From NCBI GenBank assembly GCA_964057225.1, contig OZ059894.1, positions 14,518,131 through 14,582,130 on the forward strand: DNA of 64,000 bases. Direction: 5' to 3'. The stretch comes from Auanema rhodensis (Eukaryota; Nematoda; Chromadorea; Rhabditida; Rhabditidae). Both the position numbers and the translations under genes were made by a program. The notes beneath the pieces were generated by a model. That model saw only the letters and a program-made list of their open reading frames with translations. It ran no database searches and was not told the DNA's origin. Positions 39,301-49,344 of this stretch are shown here, piece after piece; the stretch's first letter is position 1, and each line of letters begins with the position of its first letter.

Positions 39301-42300
39301 GCTAACAAAAAGGATGATAAAAAGGATTCTAAGGTTCTAAACAGTTTCTCTCTCTCATATCATAAACATTTTCCAGAAAGAACAGGCTGAAAAGGAGGCT
39401 TTAGAAATGGAAAGGGAGAAAGCTGAAAAGGAGAAGTTGGAGAAAGAGAAAGCTGATAAAGAGAAGCTGGAGAAAGAAAAAGTGGAAAAAGATAAAAAGG
39501 AGCGAAAAGACAGTAGTACTGTTGAACATGAAGAAGAAAGTAAGCCATTTTGCTATATTATTCAGCTGATTAGAACCTATTAAGATAAAAAGAAACGCGA
39601 AAAGAAGAAGTTATCGATGAAAGAAAGGGCTCCTGCTAAAGGAGAGCACGGGGAAAATTTCAAAGATCCAGACGAGGGTTATAATCAAGCTGATGTGTAA
39701 GTAAATTTGTAAATGACTTTATACTGATAGAAAACTTTTAGGTTCTCTTATTTCTACCTCGGACAAAAGGTTAGAGCTCAGCATCATGGTAGATGGTATG
39801 ATGCTAGAGTTGTAACTGTTAATCAGCCTCCTATAAAAGAAATCGTTGAAGTTATCTGCCAGAAACCAGGAGAAGTTGTTTTCAATTTCAATCGTATTTA
39901 TAAATTTTTATGTTCAGGGCGAAGAACCTGGGGTTGCTACCATGAAAATTGTTCATAAGGTGATGTCTGAGATGAAATGTTTTGTTCATTACTTAGGTTG
40001 GAACTCGCGTTACGACGAGTGGATCACACTGAATAAGATTAGAATCAGTTTGAAGGTATACTATTAATAGGTTTTTAATTTAACTTTGTATAATATACTT
40101 TGTAGGATGAAGAAAGTTCTCTTACAAAACTTCGAAATGAAGGATCTCATAGAATCACAGAGCCCCGTATTAAATTCATTATTGAATGGTGTAGATCGCC
40201 ACAAGGAATTGAAAGTTTACACAAAGATGAAGATATTCTGCCGAATATGTTTAGTATGGTACGTTCACACCTATATTCTATCTTGTATATTGATGTTTGT
40301 TTAGGGTGGATATCGTCCTCGGAGGGTATCTATTTCACAATATGAACAATTAAGTGCCGCTGCTGAAGGCATTAAGCGAGAGGTATCGTTAGTATTATAT
40401 ATTTCGTTAGCAAAATGAATTGAATTTAGTCAAAAATATCACCTTCAACTAAGCGAATCGCTTCTCCTTCCTTGTCTCGAATTGTTCAACAAAATAAGAA
40501 AGAGGAGAACACTTCAGCTCCGTCAACTTCTAAAGATTCTACAATCACGAATGATGTCAAATCTGTTGAGGTTCATATTGTTGGTTTTGTGATAGGTTTA
40601 TTTTTTTATTGTAGACATCTGTTATACAAACTCCTCGACCAGCCAATAAAACGGAAACAACTTCTCCTATTAGAGAAACAAGAAGAACAAGAACATCATC
40701 TCAAAATGTTGAATTCCTTAGCGAGCCCGTAATTACTGCGCCTATAACCCGCTCAAGCTCACCCTCTGTGAGTTGAACCTTAATTTCTGATATGAATTAT
40801 TTTTTCAGAAACGATCTCAAAATAATAATATCACACCTGCTATTATACCATCTACCTCCATTTCTTCAACAGTAACCGCCTCTTCGAAGGAAATTCCTAT
40901 TCCTAAATCTTCTGGAGCTTCTCAACCTGTTGCGAAGACAAAAGAGTCTATCATAGAAGGTTGAATTGCAGCTTAATTTTTATTTAATACTATTTTTCAG
41001 ATATTTCAGTTGTTATAACACCGATTGTGTTTAAACAAGAAGTTCTTGAAGAAGAGACTTCTGCTGTTACAGGTAAATAAATTTTTTAATACAAAAATTT
41101 TTACAAAGTTGATTTAGCTGCAGAATCATCTTCATTATCATCAGCATCTGAAGCAAAAAAAGACAATGTGGTGGAAAATAATGTAGCTGGTATTCCAGAA
41201 GGAGGTAAAGAACTGAAAAAAGAGGATGATATGACGGAAGGTGATTAGTCAAAATATACAGTTTGATAATAATATTTATTTTTTTATAGAAGTTGCAACT
41301 TCAAGTTGTGTCTCTAATATTGATGAAATGACATCAGAATTCGGAGATTCTGAAACTGAAACAGCTAAGTCTGATGGAGATGCAGGTTTGCTCAATAGAA
41401 TTCTCTATTTACTCAGCAGTTTTTTGTTTTAGAAGAAAAAGAACCCGGATCTTCCGGTTTAACAACATCGGTTAAAAAATCTAATAAACGAAAAAGGTAA
41501 GTATTGAGCATTCATTTTCAATTATTTCAGCTTTTCAGAATTATTTCTAGACATAGTCAAATGGTTGTTGATCGCAAATATATAAAACCCAAACAAAAAG
41601 AGAAAACATCCACCGATGAAAAAGCCGAAGATGGCTCAGATGAGGAAGAGGAAGAAGATAGTGAGACATTATTTTGCTTATTCAATCTTTATTTAATTGT
41701 ATTGTTTTAGCTACCAATTCTCGTGCTACTTACTTCAAACAAAAGAGTTTAGTTTATAAAGCTATGGAATCTGAAAATAGTCTTGACGACTTATCTCCTC
41801 TTGGCATGGTGTGCATAAGTAAGATATTAACTTGTGCTAATTAATGTATTTTTAATTGTTTTCTAGGTAAAATGTTGCACCTCAACAATTTTGAATTGTT
41901 AGAATTTTGTGAGCAACGCTTATTGGAATTACGTGAAATTTATGAAATATCGCGTAAAGGAATAACCAAACAAGAGCGAAGGTGGCGTCATAACATGGAG
42001 AGAAAGCGTAAGTTGAATATTTCTTCTTCTTGTTGTATTCATTTTTGTTTAGGTGAGAAAGAAAAACAATTGAAGGAGTCTGCTGCTAATACAGCATCAG
42101 CTTCATCATCAAGTAGTGATGCTACCGCTTCTTTTAGTTCTAAATGTGATACTTCATCCGGTATGAACAATACTAATATTATATCTGGTTTATCTGTAAC
42201 ATCCAATTCTAACTCTAAATCTGCTGATCGTTCAACTGGTATCTCATCCTCAACTGTAAATTCTACTAATCCCACTTCTGATAACGCATTAAAAGAAACA

Positions 42301-42336
42301 GTTGAACCTAAACTCAATGCTACTTCGGTTCAATAG
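36373..42336 (+). CDS. ARID4/RBBP1-type chromatin protein
   Basis: Homologue of ARID4A/B (retinoblastoma-binding protein 1), a Sin3/HDAC-complex component in vertebrates. The first coding exon is only ATGCAG, then GTAAGT. Domains in order: an N-terminal Tudor pair ([20 protein letters not shown], then [20 protein letters not shown]); a PWWP-like RBB1NT domain ([20 protein letters not shown] near 37510); and an ARID domain ([20 protein letters not shown] near 38170, [13 protein letters not shown]). A Lys/Glu repeat region occupies 38902-39198 and 39380-39540. A chromo-barrel follows ([20 protein letters not shown] near 39750, [19 protein letters not shown] near 39990). Long Ser/Thr-rich disordered segments come next, and a C-terminal helix ([31 protein letters not shown]) corresponds to the ARID4 C-terminal conserved region. 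The stop is TAG at 42334. Some junctions in the disordered part (40.4-41.7 kb) are approximate. I see no LxCxE motif in the parts I translated. Confidence 0.88.
38902..39198 (+). repeat. 9-nt tandem repeat coding Glu-Lys-x
   Basis: Degenerate tandem copies of GCTGAAAAA-type units within the ARID4 homologue code for (E-K-A/S/I)n. The repeat has no stops in several frames of both strands, which creates long antisense ORFs (for example Phe/Ser-rich minus ORFs at 38667-39279) that are not genes. Confidence 0.85.
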
Positions 42337-43760
42337 CATTTATGTTTGTATATAGGTTTTATCTTGCCAAATTAATTTTCTATTTTTCTACCTTAATTTT
42401 GTATGTTTTATATTTTTATACTTCATCATATGTTACTCGACGAAATGTCCGCTGGATGCGGTTTCTCAAATTTTCCTTTTACTGTTTTCATGGAAAACTC
42501 ATAAAATTTATAAGGGTATATTTCTGTCAAATTTGACAGAAAAATTTTAATATTCTCTAATATTCAGGTATCTTTTAAATTTTTATTTTTTTATGATTAA
42601 ATTCCTATGTGTTTAATGAATCTTAATGAATATTGATTACTTCCACATACTGTTCTTAGTTTTTAGAAATATACCATGCTACTGATGTAAGCCATAGAAA
42701 TAGTATTCTATAGTTGAAAAATCTGGGAATTACAATGGTTTTGGTTATTCCAGGGTTAGAAAGGTCACTAAATGAACACTAAATAAATGTATTAAACAGC
42801 TTCAAGTTGTATGCAAAACTTTGGGGACCGTCTTCAATTTCAAACATTCTCTTTGTTTTGTATATACCGTCGAGTGCTTTCTTTGTCTCAAATACATAAT
42901 TCAATTCTGAATACATACCGCTTCTATAGGAAGATATGAGGGAGGAGTTTTGAAAAATAAATAATATTCATACAATATATGATAGAAACATGATTTTTCC
43001 TTAATGAACAAGTTTTCCCTTTTTTATTTTGCTTCTATTGTCTTTAATTTCAAAGAAAAACCTTTTGATTATAAATCTTGCCTAATAATTCTTATTTTGC
43101 TCCTGTTTAGTTCCTTCAGTGTTCTCAAATAATCCTCTTGTTTTCTATTGAAACGGTGGGTTCAGTAATCTGAGTTCCCAGGAAAACAGTTCTTTTTCCG
43201 ACAGCTGATGCTGATAACCCGATTGCTCATTTTGTCTTTTTTCCATCTTCTTGATTGTTGATTCGTTAATAGTGCAGGTTTTCGTGGAAATTCATTTGGT
43301 TTAATTCCATCGGAGCATTCTGTGAGCTTCCAAATCGTTCCTATTCGATTGAGCTTTTCAACTTGCCTGAAGTATTTACTGGATGCTTTTATTTTTTCAT
43401 AGATAGTAACTATGTGTGCCAACTTGTTCTTCCTTCGGCTGCATTTATTTGTTTTTGAGCCATCATCTAGCCTTCTGTGCAGTTGTTTTCTCAAAACAAA
43501 CAGTTTCTTCAACCTTCATGTTTACGAATTAGGTTCAAATCCTCAACGCCCTTTTCTTTTTATTCTTTCAAGTTCGGGAGTCCAGAGTATCTCATCTAAA
43601 CTAGACTATTACCAGTTTATATTTTAAACATCAATTGTTGACCGAAACAAGTTCCTATTTCCTTAAAACCCGTAGTAGTCAGTTTTTTTCTGTTCCGAAA
43701 CGGCTCATTTCTTATATTATTTAATATTCCTAAGCTAAATTTTAAAAATATTTTCAGAAT
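42337..43760. other. Intergenic region with one doubtful minus-strand ORF
   Basis: Between the ARID4 homologue and the Cys-rich secreted gene. It is mostly AT-rich. One minus-strand open frame (43162-43512, about 116 codons, Lys/Arg-rich, opening with TTG) is unusually balanced in composition but has no recognised motif and no ATG near its 5' end. Confidence 0.4.
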
Positions 43761-44448
43761 ATGCTCAGTTTCAAAGTTTTTTGCCTTCTTATTCTTATTT
43801 CCCTTATTAATTGTACCAACTATTTGGATTGGTGCGACTACTGGAGAGCTCTTCAACGTGATCATGTTCGAGCTGAATGTAATGGTTTATATAGGATTCG
43901 CTTTTCAAAACTTAGAGGTTGATTTTGATTCAAACTATTAGCATTATTCATATACTTAAGATAACAATGCAAAGCAATTACCAGCATTTAACAGAGATCT
44001 ATTAGGTGGATTTCATCGCTATAGATCTCAAATTAAATCAAAAAATCAGATCATTAAAAAAATGCTTGGAATAGGTTTGTGAATCAAAAAACCTGCTCAT
44101 TTCCTCATTTGTATTGGTTTTTTCTTTGAAGAAGAGTGTGGTTTATCGTTCATCCATTGCGAAACGTCCTATATATGTGATAGTGGACTTCTCTGTCGAG
44201 CCAAAGTCAATAGCCAAACCTGCTGTGCACCATCAAAGAGGTTAGTATCAAAAATGAAATCTATCATTCACGAGAAAAAAAAGATTTTCATTTTCAGTCC
44301 AACCTATAACTCGTGCCCAGCATCAAATATCCGTTTGAATTGTTTGTCTAAACAACGAGAAAACGTCTGCACTCACAATTATCAATGCTACTCATCTTCT
44401 GCTCGAAAATGTTGTCCCACTACTTGTGGTTATAGCATTTGTTTATAG
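43761..44448 (+). CDS. Secreted cysteine-rich protein, unknown
   Basis: Not assigned to a family. Four exons (junctions in phases 1, 1 and 2) give about 155 residues. The N-terminus MLSFKVFCLLILISLINC is a clear signal peptide. The N-terminal half has WCDYWRALQRDHVRAEC and a basic helix-like region (RYRSQIKSKNQIIKKML). The C-terminal half is Cys-rich: ECGLSF..CETSYICDSGLLCR..CCAPSKR, then YNSCPAS..LNCL...VCTHNYQCYSSSARKCCPTTCGY. The paired CC and spacing of the second half resemble WAP four-disulfide or EB-type modules of nematode secreted proteins, but the match is loose. An acceptor ATTTTCAG ends at 43757, three bases before the ATG. Probably extracellular. Confidence in the gene is high, in any function low. 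Confidence 0.75.
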
Positions 44449-45031
44449 AAAAGTAATTTGATTAATTTCAAAAAATCTATGATGTCCATTTATGTTTAAA
44501 TTATTCCCAATCAAATGATATTCACTTATTCACTCTTTCTCCTTTTTCTACTAATAGAAAACAAAACATTGACCGAACTTTACTTGGGAATTCGAGAAAA
44601 TGATTTTTGTTTTCAGTAACCAGAAAAGTGAAAAAAAAACAAATGAACCGGTAAATATATAATATTTAATTAAACTAATCTGAATAAATTATATGAATTT
44701 AATAAATTTGATTTGATTTGCAGAGTGTTTTCATTTTTTTCCTTCAAGCTATAATGAGCGGTTGTATTTCCATTTTTTCCTAAGCTTGTAGTAATTAATA
44801 AATTTCAAAATAATAATAATAATATTATTATTATTATTTTTATAAACTAGAATTTTTTTATAATAAAAAAATCAAAATATGAGAGTTAATATTTATTAAA
44901 ATCTCGTACAAAAAGTACGTACAGACTTATTTCCATAACAGGAATACAATTTTTAAAGATGTTTGCGTACATTTGATTTTTGTTGAACAATACGATTAAT
45001 AGATAATATTTGAAATTGTTTCGATTTTTCT
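44449..45031. other. Convergent intergenic region with perfect palindrome
   Basis: Non-coding, AT-rich, between the 3' ends of two convergent small genes. It contains a 34-nt perfect palindrome (44807-44840). Confidence 0.5.
44807..44840. repeat. 34-nt perfect (AAT)n/(ATT)n palindrome
   Basis: Each 17-nt arm is AAAA plus AAT-type triplets and its exact complement. There is no loop between the arms. It can extrude as a cruciform or form a hairpin in RNA. Confidence 0.9.
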
Positions 45032-45579
45032 TTAATTTCTAATGGTTCTAGCATCGGTCGCATCAGCTACAGCTTTTTCGAAAAGACGTCCGAGTTGCTC
45101 ATTGACGGGTCCTAAATTTTTATACTTAATTTGTTATTTGTGAGCATTTTGTTATACTGTATACCGTAGCTCATATGACGAATAGAGTCTTCTGCGCTAT
45201 GTTGGACAGCCTTCACTCCCCGGTCAAGCCCTGGAGAAACTGAGTTGCCAATTAGTTTCGAAGGAATGAAAGTGGAAAAGAAAGAAAAGATGGAAGAGAA
45301 AAGAAATAAAATGGCTGCTCAGGATTTCTCCTTGACTAAATCGGAAAGAAAAGCTTAGATAGTCAAGAGTAAAGTTTTACCTGTTCGTAGTTGTTGCCAA
45401 GTGTTTCTGAGTTGGTTACCCATAACCCTCACATCTTGATCAATTCCAGTTTCATCGAGAGAAGCTTTGAACTTAGCTACAACATCCTTGATGGCAGCCA
45501 AGAGTTCAGAGTTTGGCTGAAAAGAAAAATCAAGCATGTTACATTCACCGCTGTTATTTAGTCTTGAATAAAGTTTCAT
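45032..45579 (-). CDS. Small helical protein, unknown
   Basis: Not recognised. Three exons give about 120 residues, ending at TAA 45032. The core reads PNSELLAAIKDVVAKFKAS, LDETGIDQDVRVMGNQLRNT and WQQLRTGLDRGVKAVQHSA. It then reads EDSIRHMSYGPVNEQLGRLF and EKAVADATDARTIRN. All of it looks amphipathic alpha-helical, with no cysteine in the core and no membrane span. The start is uncertain: ATG 45579 (MKLYSRLNNS, perhaps followed by a very short intron of about 33 nt) or ATG 45537 (MLDFSFQPNSE). No clear signal peptide is visible with either start. The second intron (about 45244-45381) carries a purine-rich run. Could be a nematode-specific lipid-binding or structural helical protein; this is only a guess. 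Confidence 0.55.
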
Positions 45580-46040
45580 TGTTTTGAGTTCGAGCAGAAC
45601 AGAACCCTACAGCTGATCAGTTTCTTTATCAGAAACTACGAACCATCGTCTACATACGTATCTCAGCAATAGAATTCTGTGTGGTGATCATTATGTTTAC
45701 ATAGGTTTCTGTAGTCACACACATATCAAGAAATGTTAAACAGTTTAGTTACAACTATTCTATTAGAATTTCAATAATCTAATAAACTGTTGTTGAGATT
45801 ATTTTATGATTATTTACCTATTTTATAAAAATTAATTGAAATGATGCATTTGGAATTAATATTAAAATGCATGTTTGTGGTTGCAAAGTAAGTTGATAAA
45901 TTGTGCTTGTAAATGTGAAAACAATCCGTAGTTTTAGTATTTGAGCTATAACGTGCTGATTTAAGAAAAAAGTTAAATATTGAAATTAGGAAGAAAAAGA
46001 TTATCAGACGGATCTGGAAAATGAAACTTGTTTATGGAAT
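45580..46040. other. Intergenic region
   Basis: AT-rich sequence between two minus-strand genes. No ORF or RNA gene recognised; it may carry the promoter or leader of the small helical protein gene. Confidence 0.4.
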
Positions 46041-46805
46041 TCAAGACCAGGAAGTGAAACACACTTGTGAGCCAGCACTGCACACTGTACATGCAAAGAC
46101 AATGCCTACCAAGATATAATCGATCAGCTGTACCGATTTTTCCTCTGGTTTCCTCTTCATTGTTTCTGCTTCTGGTCGTGTTGTAGTGGATCCGACAATT
46201 CTGAACCCTGGCTCGATATTTCGTTCAATTGCCCGGAATGGTGCAATTGTTTTCCAGAAGCGGTTAATCTCTTCAGAAGGTTTATGACGACAGATAAAAC
46301 GTGAATGAGTGTGAGATCCTGGCATTTCAGGAATTTTAGGCAACTCCGAAAGAATAACTGTGGTAGTAGTTTCTTTCGCAGTTGTTGTTGGAACTGTTGT
46401 AGTTGTGGTCGTGGCTGTGGATGTAGTAGTTGGAACTTCAGTTGTTGTAGTTGTGGTGGTGCTAGTTGTTGTGGTTGTGGTTGTGGATGATGTTTCAGGA
46501 TTACCGCGCACCAACAACTTTTTCCATTTGAGCCGTGGAGTCAATGAAATCTCAGATGGAGTAACAGCTTCAATGTTTGAAACAGCTACCACGGATGGCA
46601 TTCTTGGCCGAATAGTGGAATAGATGTTACGTAAAGATTGAGGACCTTTTCTCGTTTTAACTGTTCTGATTGGAGGAATTGTTTCAGGGATAATTGTAGA
46701 AGTAGATGGAACAGTAGCTGTAGAAGTGGTAGTTGTTTGCTTCAATTTCCTCAGGAGAAGCAGCTTATGATAACGAGATATGGAAGACTCGTATGGCGCG
46801 TTCAT
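46041..46805 (-). CDS. Thr-rich protein with C-terminal membrane helix
   Basis: Not recognised. A single open exon of 254 codons, unusually long for this intron-dense window. A TTTCATAG acceptor abuts the ATG at 46805. The protein starts MNAPYESSISRYHKLLLLRK, then two Thr-rich mucin-like stretches (a short one after residue 20; a long poly-Thr with Pro/Val/Glu at about residues 105-150, coded by 46360-46490). A more ordered segment follows (GSHTHSRFICRHKPSEEINR, FWKTIAPFRAIERNIEPGFR), then a hydrophobic helix (LIDYILVGIVFACTVCSAGS) close to the C-terminus. No signal peptide is seen, so it reads as tail-anchored unless an upstream exon supplies one. A GTGTGT after the helix could be a donor leading to a further exon. 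Gene status moderately sure, function unknown. Confidence 0.6.
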   Translation of the reverse strand: MNAPYESSISRYHKLLLLRKLKQTTTTSTATVPSTSTIIPETIPPIRTVKTRKGPQSLRNIYSTIRPRMPSVVAVSNIEAVTPSEISLTPRLKWKKLLVRGNPETSSTTTTTTTSTTTTTTTEVPTTTSTATTTTTTVPTTTAKETTTTVILSELPKIPEMPGSHTHSRFICRHKPSEEINRFWKTIAPFRAIERNIEPGFRIVGSTTTRPEAETMKRKPEEKSVQLIDYILVGIVFACTVCSAGSQVCFTSWS

Positions 46806-47191
46806 CTATGAAAGCGAATGGATTTTAAGTTTGATTGAGTATAGAGGTGAGAAGGTTTGATAACCTGCATTTCCTGTCAAATCTGGGATTTTCCAAAGAA
46901 GGAGGAGAGAAAGGGAGAGGAAGGGAGAGAGATGAAGATAGAGAACCCAAAGTACGAGAATTCTGAGATGATGAGGTAAAGAGAATATTGAGATCTAAAG
47001 AGAGAAATAAAACCCATATTCGCCTGCAATGCTTATCCCACAAAAAACCAACAAAACATTCAAAATTTATAAAATATTATTTATTTACACGATATATCAG
47101 AGCACAATTAAACTTTACAAGGGTTAAAGCGTAAAGTAAGCTCTGTTATCGGTAAATAAATTGAGAAAGCTAGAGGTAGATAGATAGATAA

Positions 47192-47237
<46 letters not shown>

Positions 47238-47386
47238 AATTGGAGAGACAGAAGAAGAGAAGGAGGTAGGTATAAGCCAAAGATTTAAAGCGCATGCAGC
47301 TACCCTATATCTAACAAACACGTAATAATAATATAATACTGAATGATACTACTTGTATTTTCCTGGATTTGAATTTTTAAACTAAA
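46806..47386. other. Intergenic region with GA microsatellite
   Basis: Between two minus-strand genes. It contains a purine-rich block (about 46890-46990) and a (GA)20 microsatellite (47195-47234). No coding exon recognised. Confidence 0.5.
47195..47234. repeat. (GA)20 microsatellite
   Basis: Forty bases of uninterrupted GA dinucleotides, preceded by TAGA repeats at 47176-47191. Confidence 0.92.
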
Positions 47387-49344
47387 TTACGAGAAAATCC
47401 AGTTGCTTAATGTTTTCAAACCAACAACCTTATTCAAATAATAAAGAGAACGTGTGGTCTCATAGATTTTTTCCCAATTTGGTGGAACAGTCTTCAAAAT
47501 ATTATACGAAATGGATTTCAATCCAAAATTCTTATTTGAATCAGATTTTGTAATCTGATACGGACGGTACTGGGAGGAAATGATTCGTGAACCACTTACA
47601 TCTTGCCCATTTCCAGCTGGATATCTGCGATTTCCTTGAGTAGATCCGGAAGTCATAACAGGTAACTGTCCAGGGAGTTGGCTATCTGGATAAGTAGCTC
47701 CAGTCCGGATATTATTATAGGTTTGATATCTGAAATATGAATATATCTAAAAAGAAAATAAAGATGTTGAGTTGCACATGCTATAATGTCTGAGAACACT
47801 CAGAGGTACAGACGAATTCGTTTTTTTTGTCAGAGAAGTTCGCGGCGTTCGTATTATATGTCGTCCGGTATGAGGAAGTGACATTAGACAAGGAAAATTT
47901 AAAAGCTTCAAAAATAACAAACAGGAGACTTAAGACCGGAAAGGGTTTTTCATCGTTTTCTTTTGAAACTTTCATCTTATTTCTAAATAAAGGAAAAGAA
48001 ACTTGGTTTACATTCTTTTCAACAAAAAAAAACTACTGACTTGTTGTCATGAGCTTCGTCAACTTATAAGCTGCGAGTTTGCTCACAAGTTTGTTCGCAA
48101 CTCGTTTTTGATGAAATCGAACTAACCCAGAGTAGCTGTTGCTGTGTTGGGCTACAGGTGGCTGACGGTCAATTCTCTCGAACTGTTCTCTTCTTTCGAA
48201 AGAAGGATATGAAGCTGATGCAGCTTGCTTCGACATCTGATACCAAGCCGGGATACTGTCCTGAGACATTGCTGCTAAAACGAAGATGAGGAAATTTGTT
48301 GAAACTTAGGATAAACTTACTGTTAACACGATTAGCATATTGTGCTAAGCAACCAGCAACTAGGGCAAGTGAAAATACAGCTCTGAAAAAAGAAGTTTTA
48401 GAAAAACAAAACACAAATCTTTTTAGGAAATTTTTCTTTGGTTTAATCAAAAAAGAATTGATTTAATGAGTGTTCTCTCTCTTTCTCTATCTTTTCATTT
48501 TCCTCTCTTGTATGAAATCTTGAACATATCGAAAATGTTTTAAGTTTAATCAGCAAATCACGAGGAATAGATACGAGAATACAAAGAAAATGAGACAGTT
48601 ATTGAAGTATTCGGCTTTTAGAGAAAGTGCTGTACAAGAGATTTCGGATAAAAAAATATTGCAAGCCCAATTTCAACATGATTTTGCTATCGTGGTTGGT
48701 CAAACTTATGTATGTGGTAAGCTTTTGACTTTCCTCCACTTAGTTCGCGATAAAAGGAGATAGTCAACAGAGAAAAATCAAAACAAATAAACGATAAGTA
48801 AATTCAACTCAATGAATACGAAACACTGCAGAGCAAAATGCACATGAAGTCTTTACAAGGGAATTCAAAGTAATCTCTTCTTGTCTTTCCCCAAAATGTT
48901 ACTGTTTCGTACTCTTTTAATTCCCTTTTTCTTCATCAAAACCGTCTAACATCACGAACAGTGATCATTCAGATAATATAAATTGCATCTCTTCATCTTG
49001 AATTTCGAGAAGCGTGCTCAATAGAAAAGCCAAGTATAAGAAGATGTGATCTGATCAAAAACCAGAAATTTCTAGACATGGGAAACTTGCATCTTCTGAA
49101 TTTACTCGAGTTACATATAGTATTCGGTAAATATGGTCAGTAGATGAGAATACTTATACAAACGAATATTAATATATGTATTTCAGATAAAGGAGAAGAG
49201 AGTGAGAAAAGAAGTGAGAAAGTAGTACATGAAAGTTTTTAAAATTTTAAAGTTTTTTGAAAGAATCAAAAGTTTTAAATCTTATTTGACTAATTTATTT
49301 TTATATAGATTATATAAAATATTATTTAATGATTACCTGAACAT
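47387..49344 (-). CDS. Secreted protein, unknown
   Basis: Not recognised. The model has four exons. The first is only ATGTTCAG (49344-49337). After a 954-nt intron (48383-49336) the reading frame gives the signal peptide MFRAVFSLALVAGCLAQ. Then come YANRVNTAMSQDSIPAWYQM, a Gln/Ser/Arg-rich stretch (FERREQFERIDRQPPVAQHS) and, from the last exon, YQTYNNIRTGATYPDSQLPG, QLPVMTSGSTQGNRRYPAGN. The C-terminal part is a more globular tail (FGLKSISYNILKTVPPNWEK, IYETTRSLYYLNKVVGLKTL, SNWIFS). About 195 residues, no Cys after the signal peptide, rich in Tyr/Ser/Gln. The composition fits an extracellular matrix, cuticle or eggshell component, which is inference. TATA-like sequence lies upstream near 49378-49388. 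Confidence 0.65.

Noticed and set aside
43530-43545. tRNA-like B-box word GGTTCAAATCC
   Set aside because: The flanking bases do not form a five-pair T-stem, and no A-box or acceptor stem was found at suitable distance, so no tRNA is called.
46305-46623. Plus-strand Val/Cys/Ser/Gly-rich ORFs
   Set aside because: They are antisense translations of the Thr-rich coding repeat.
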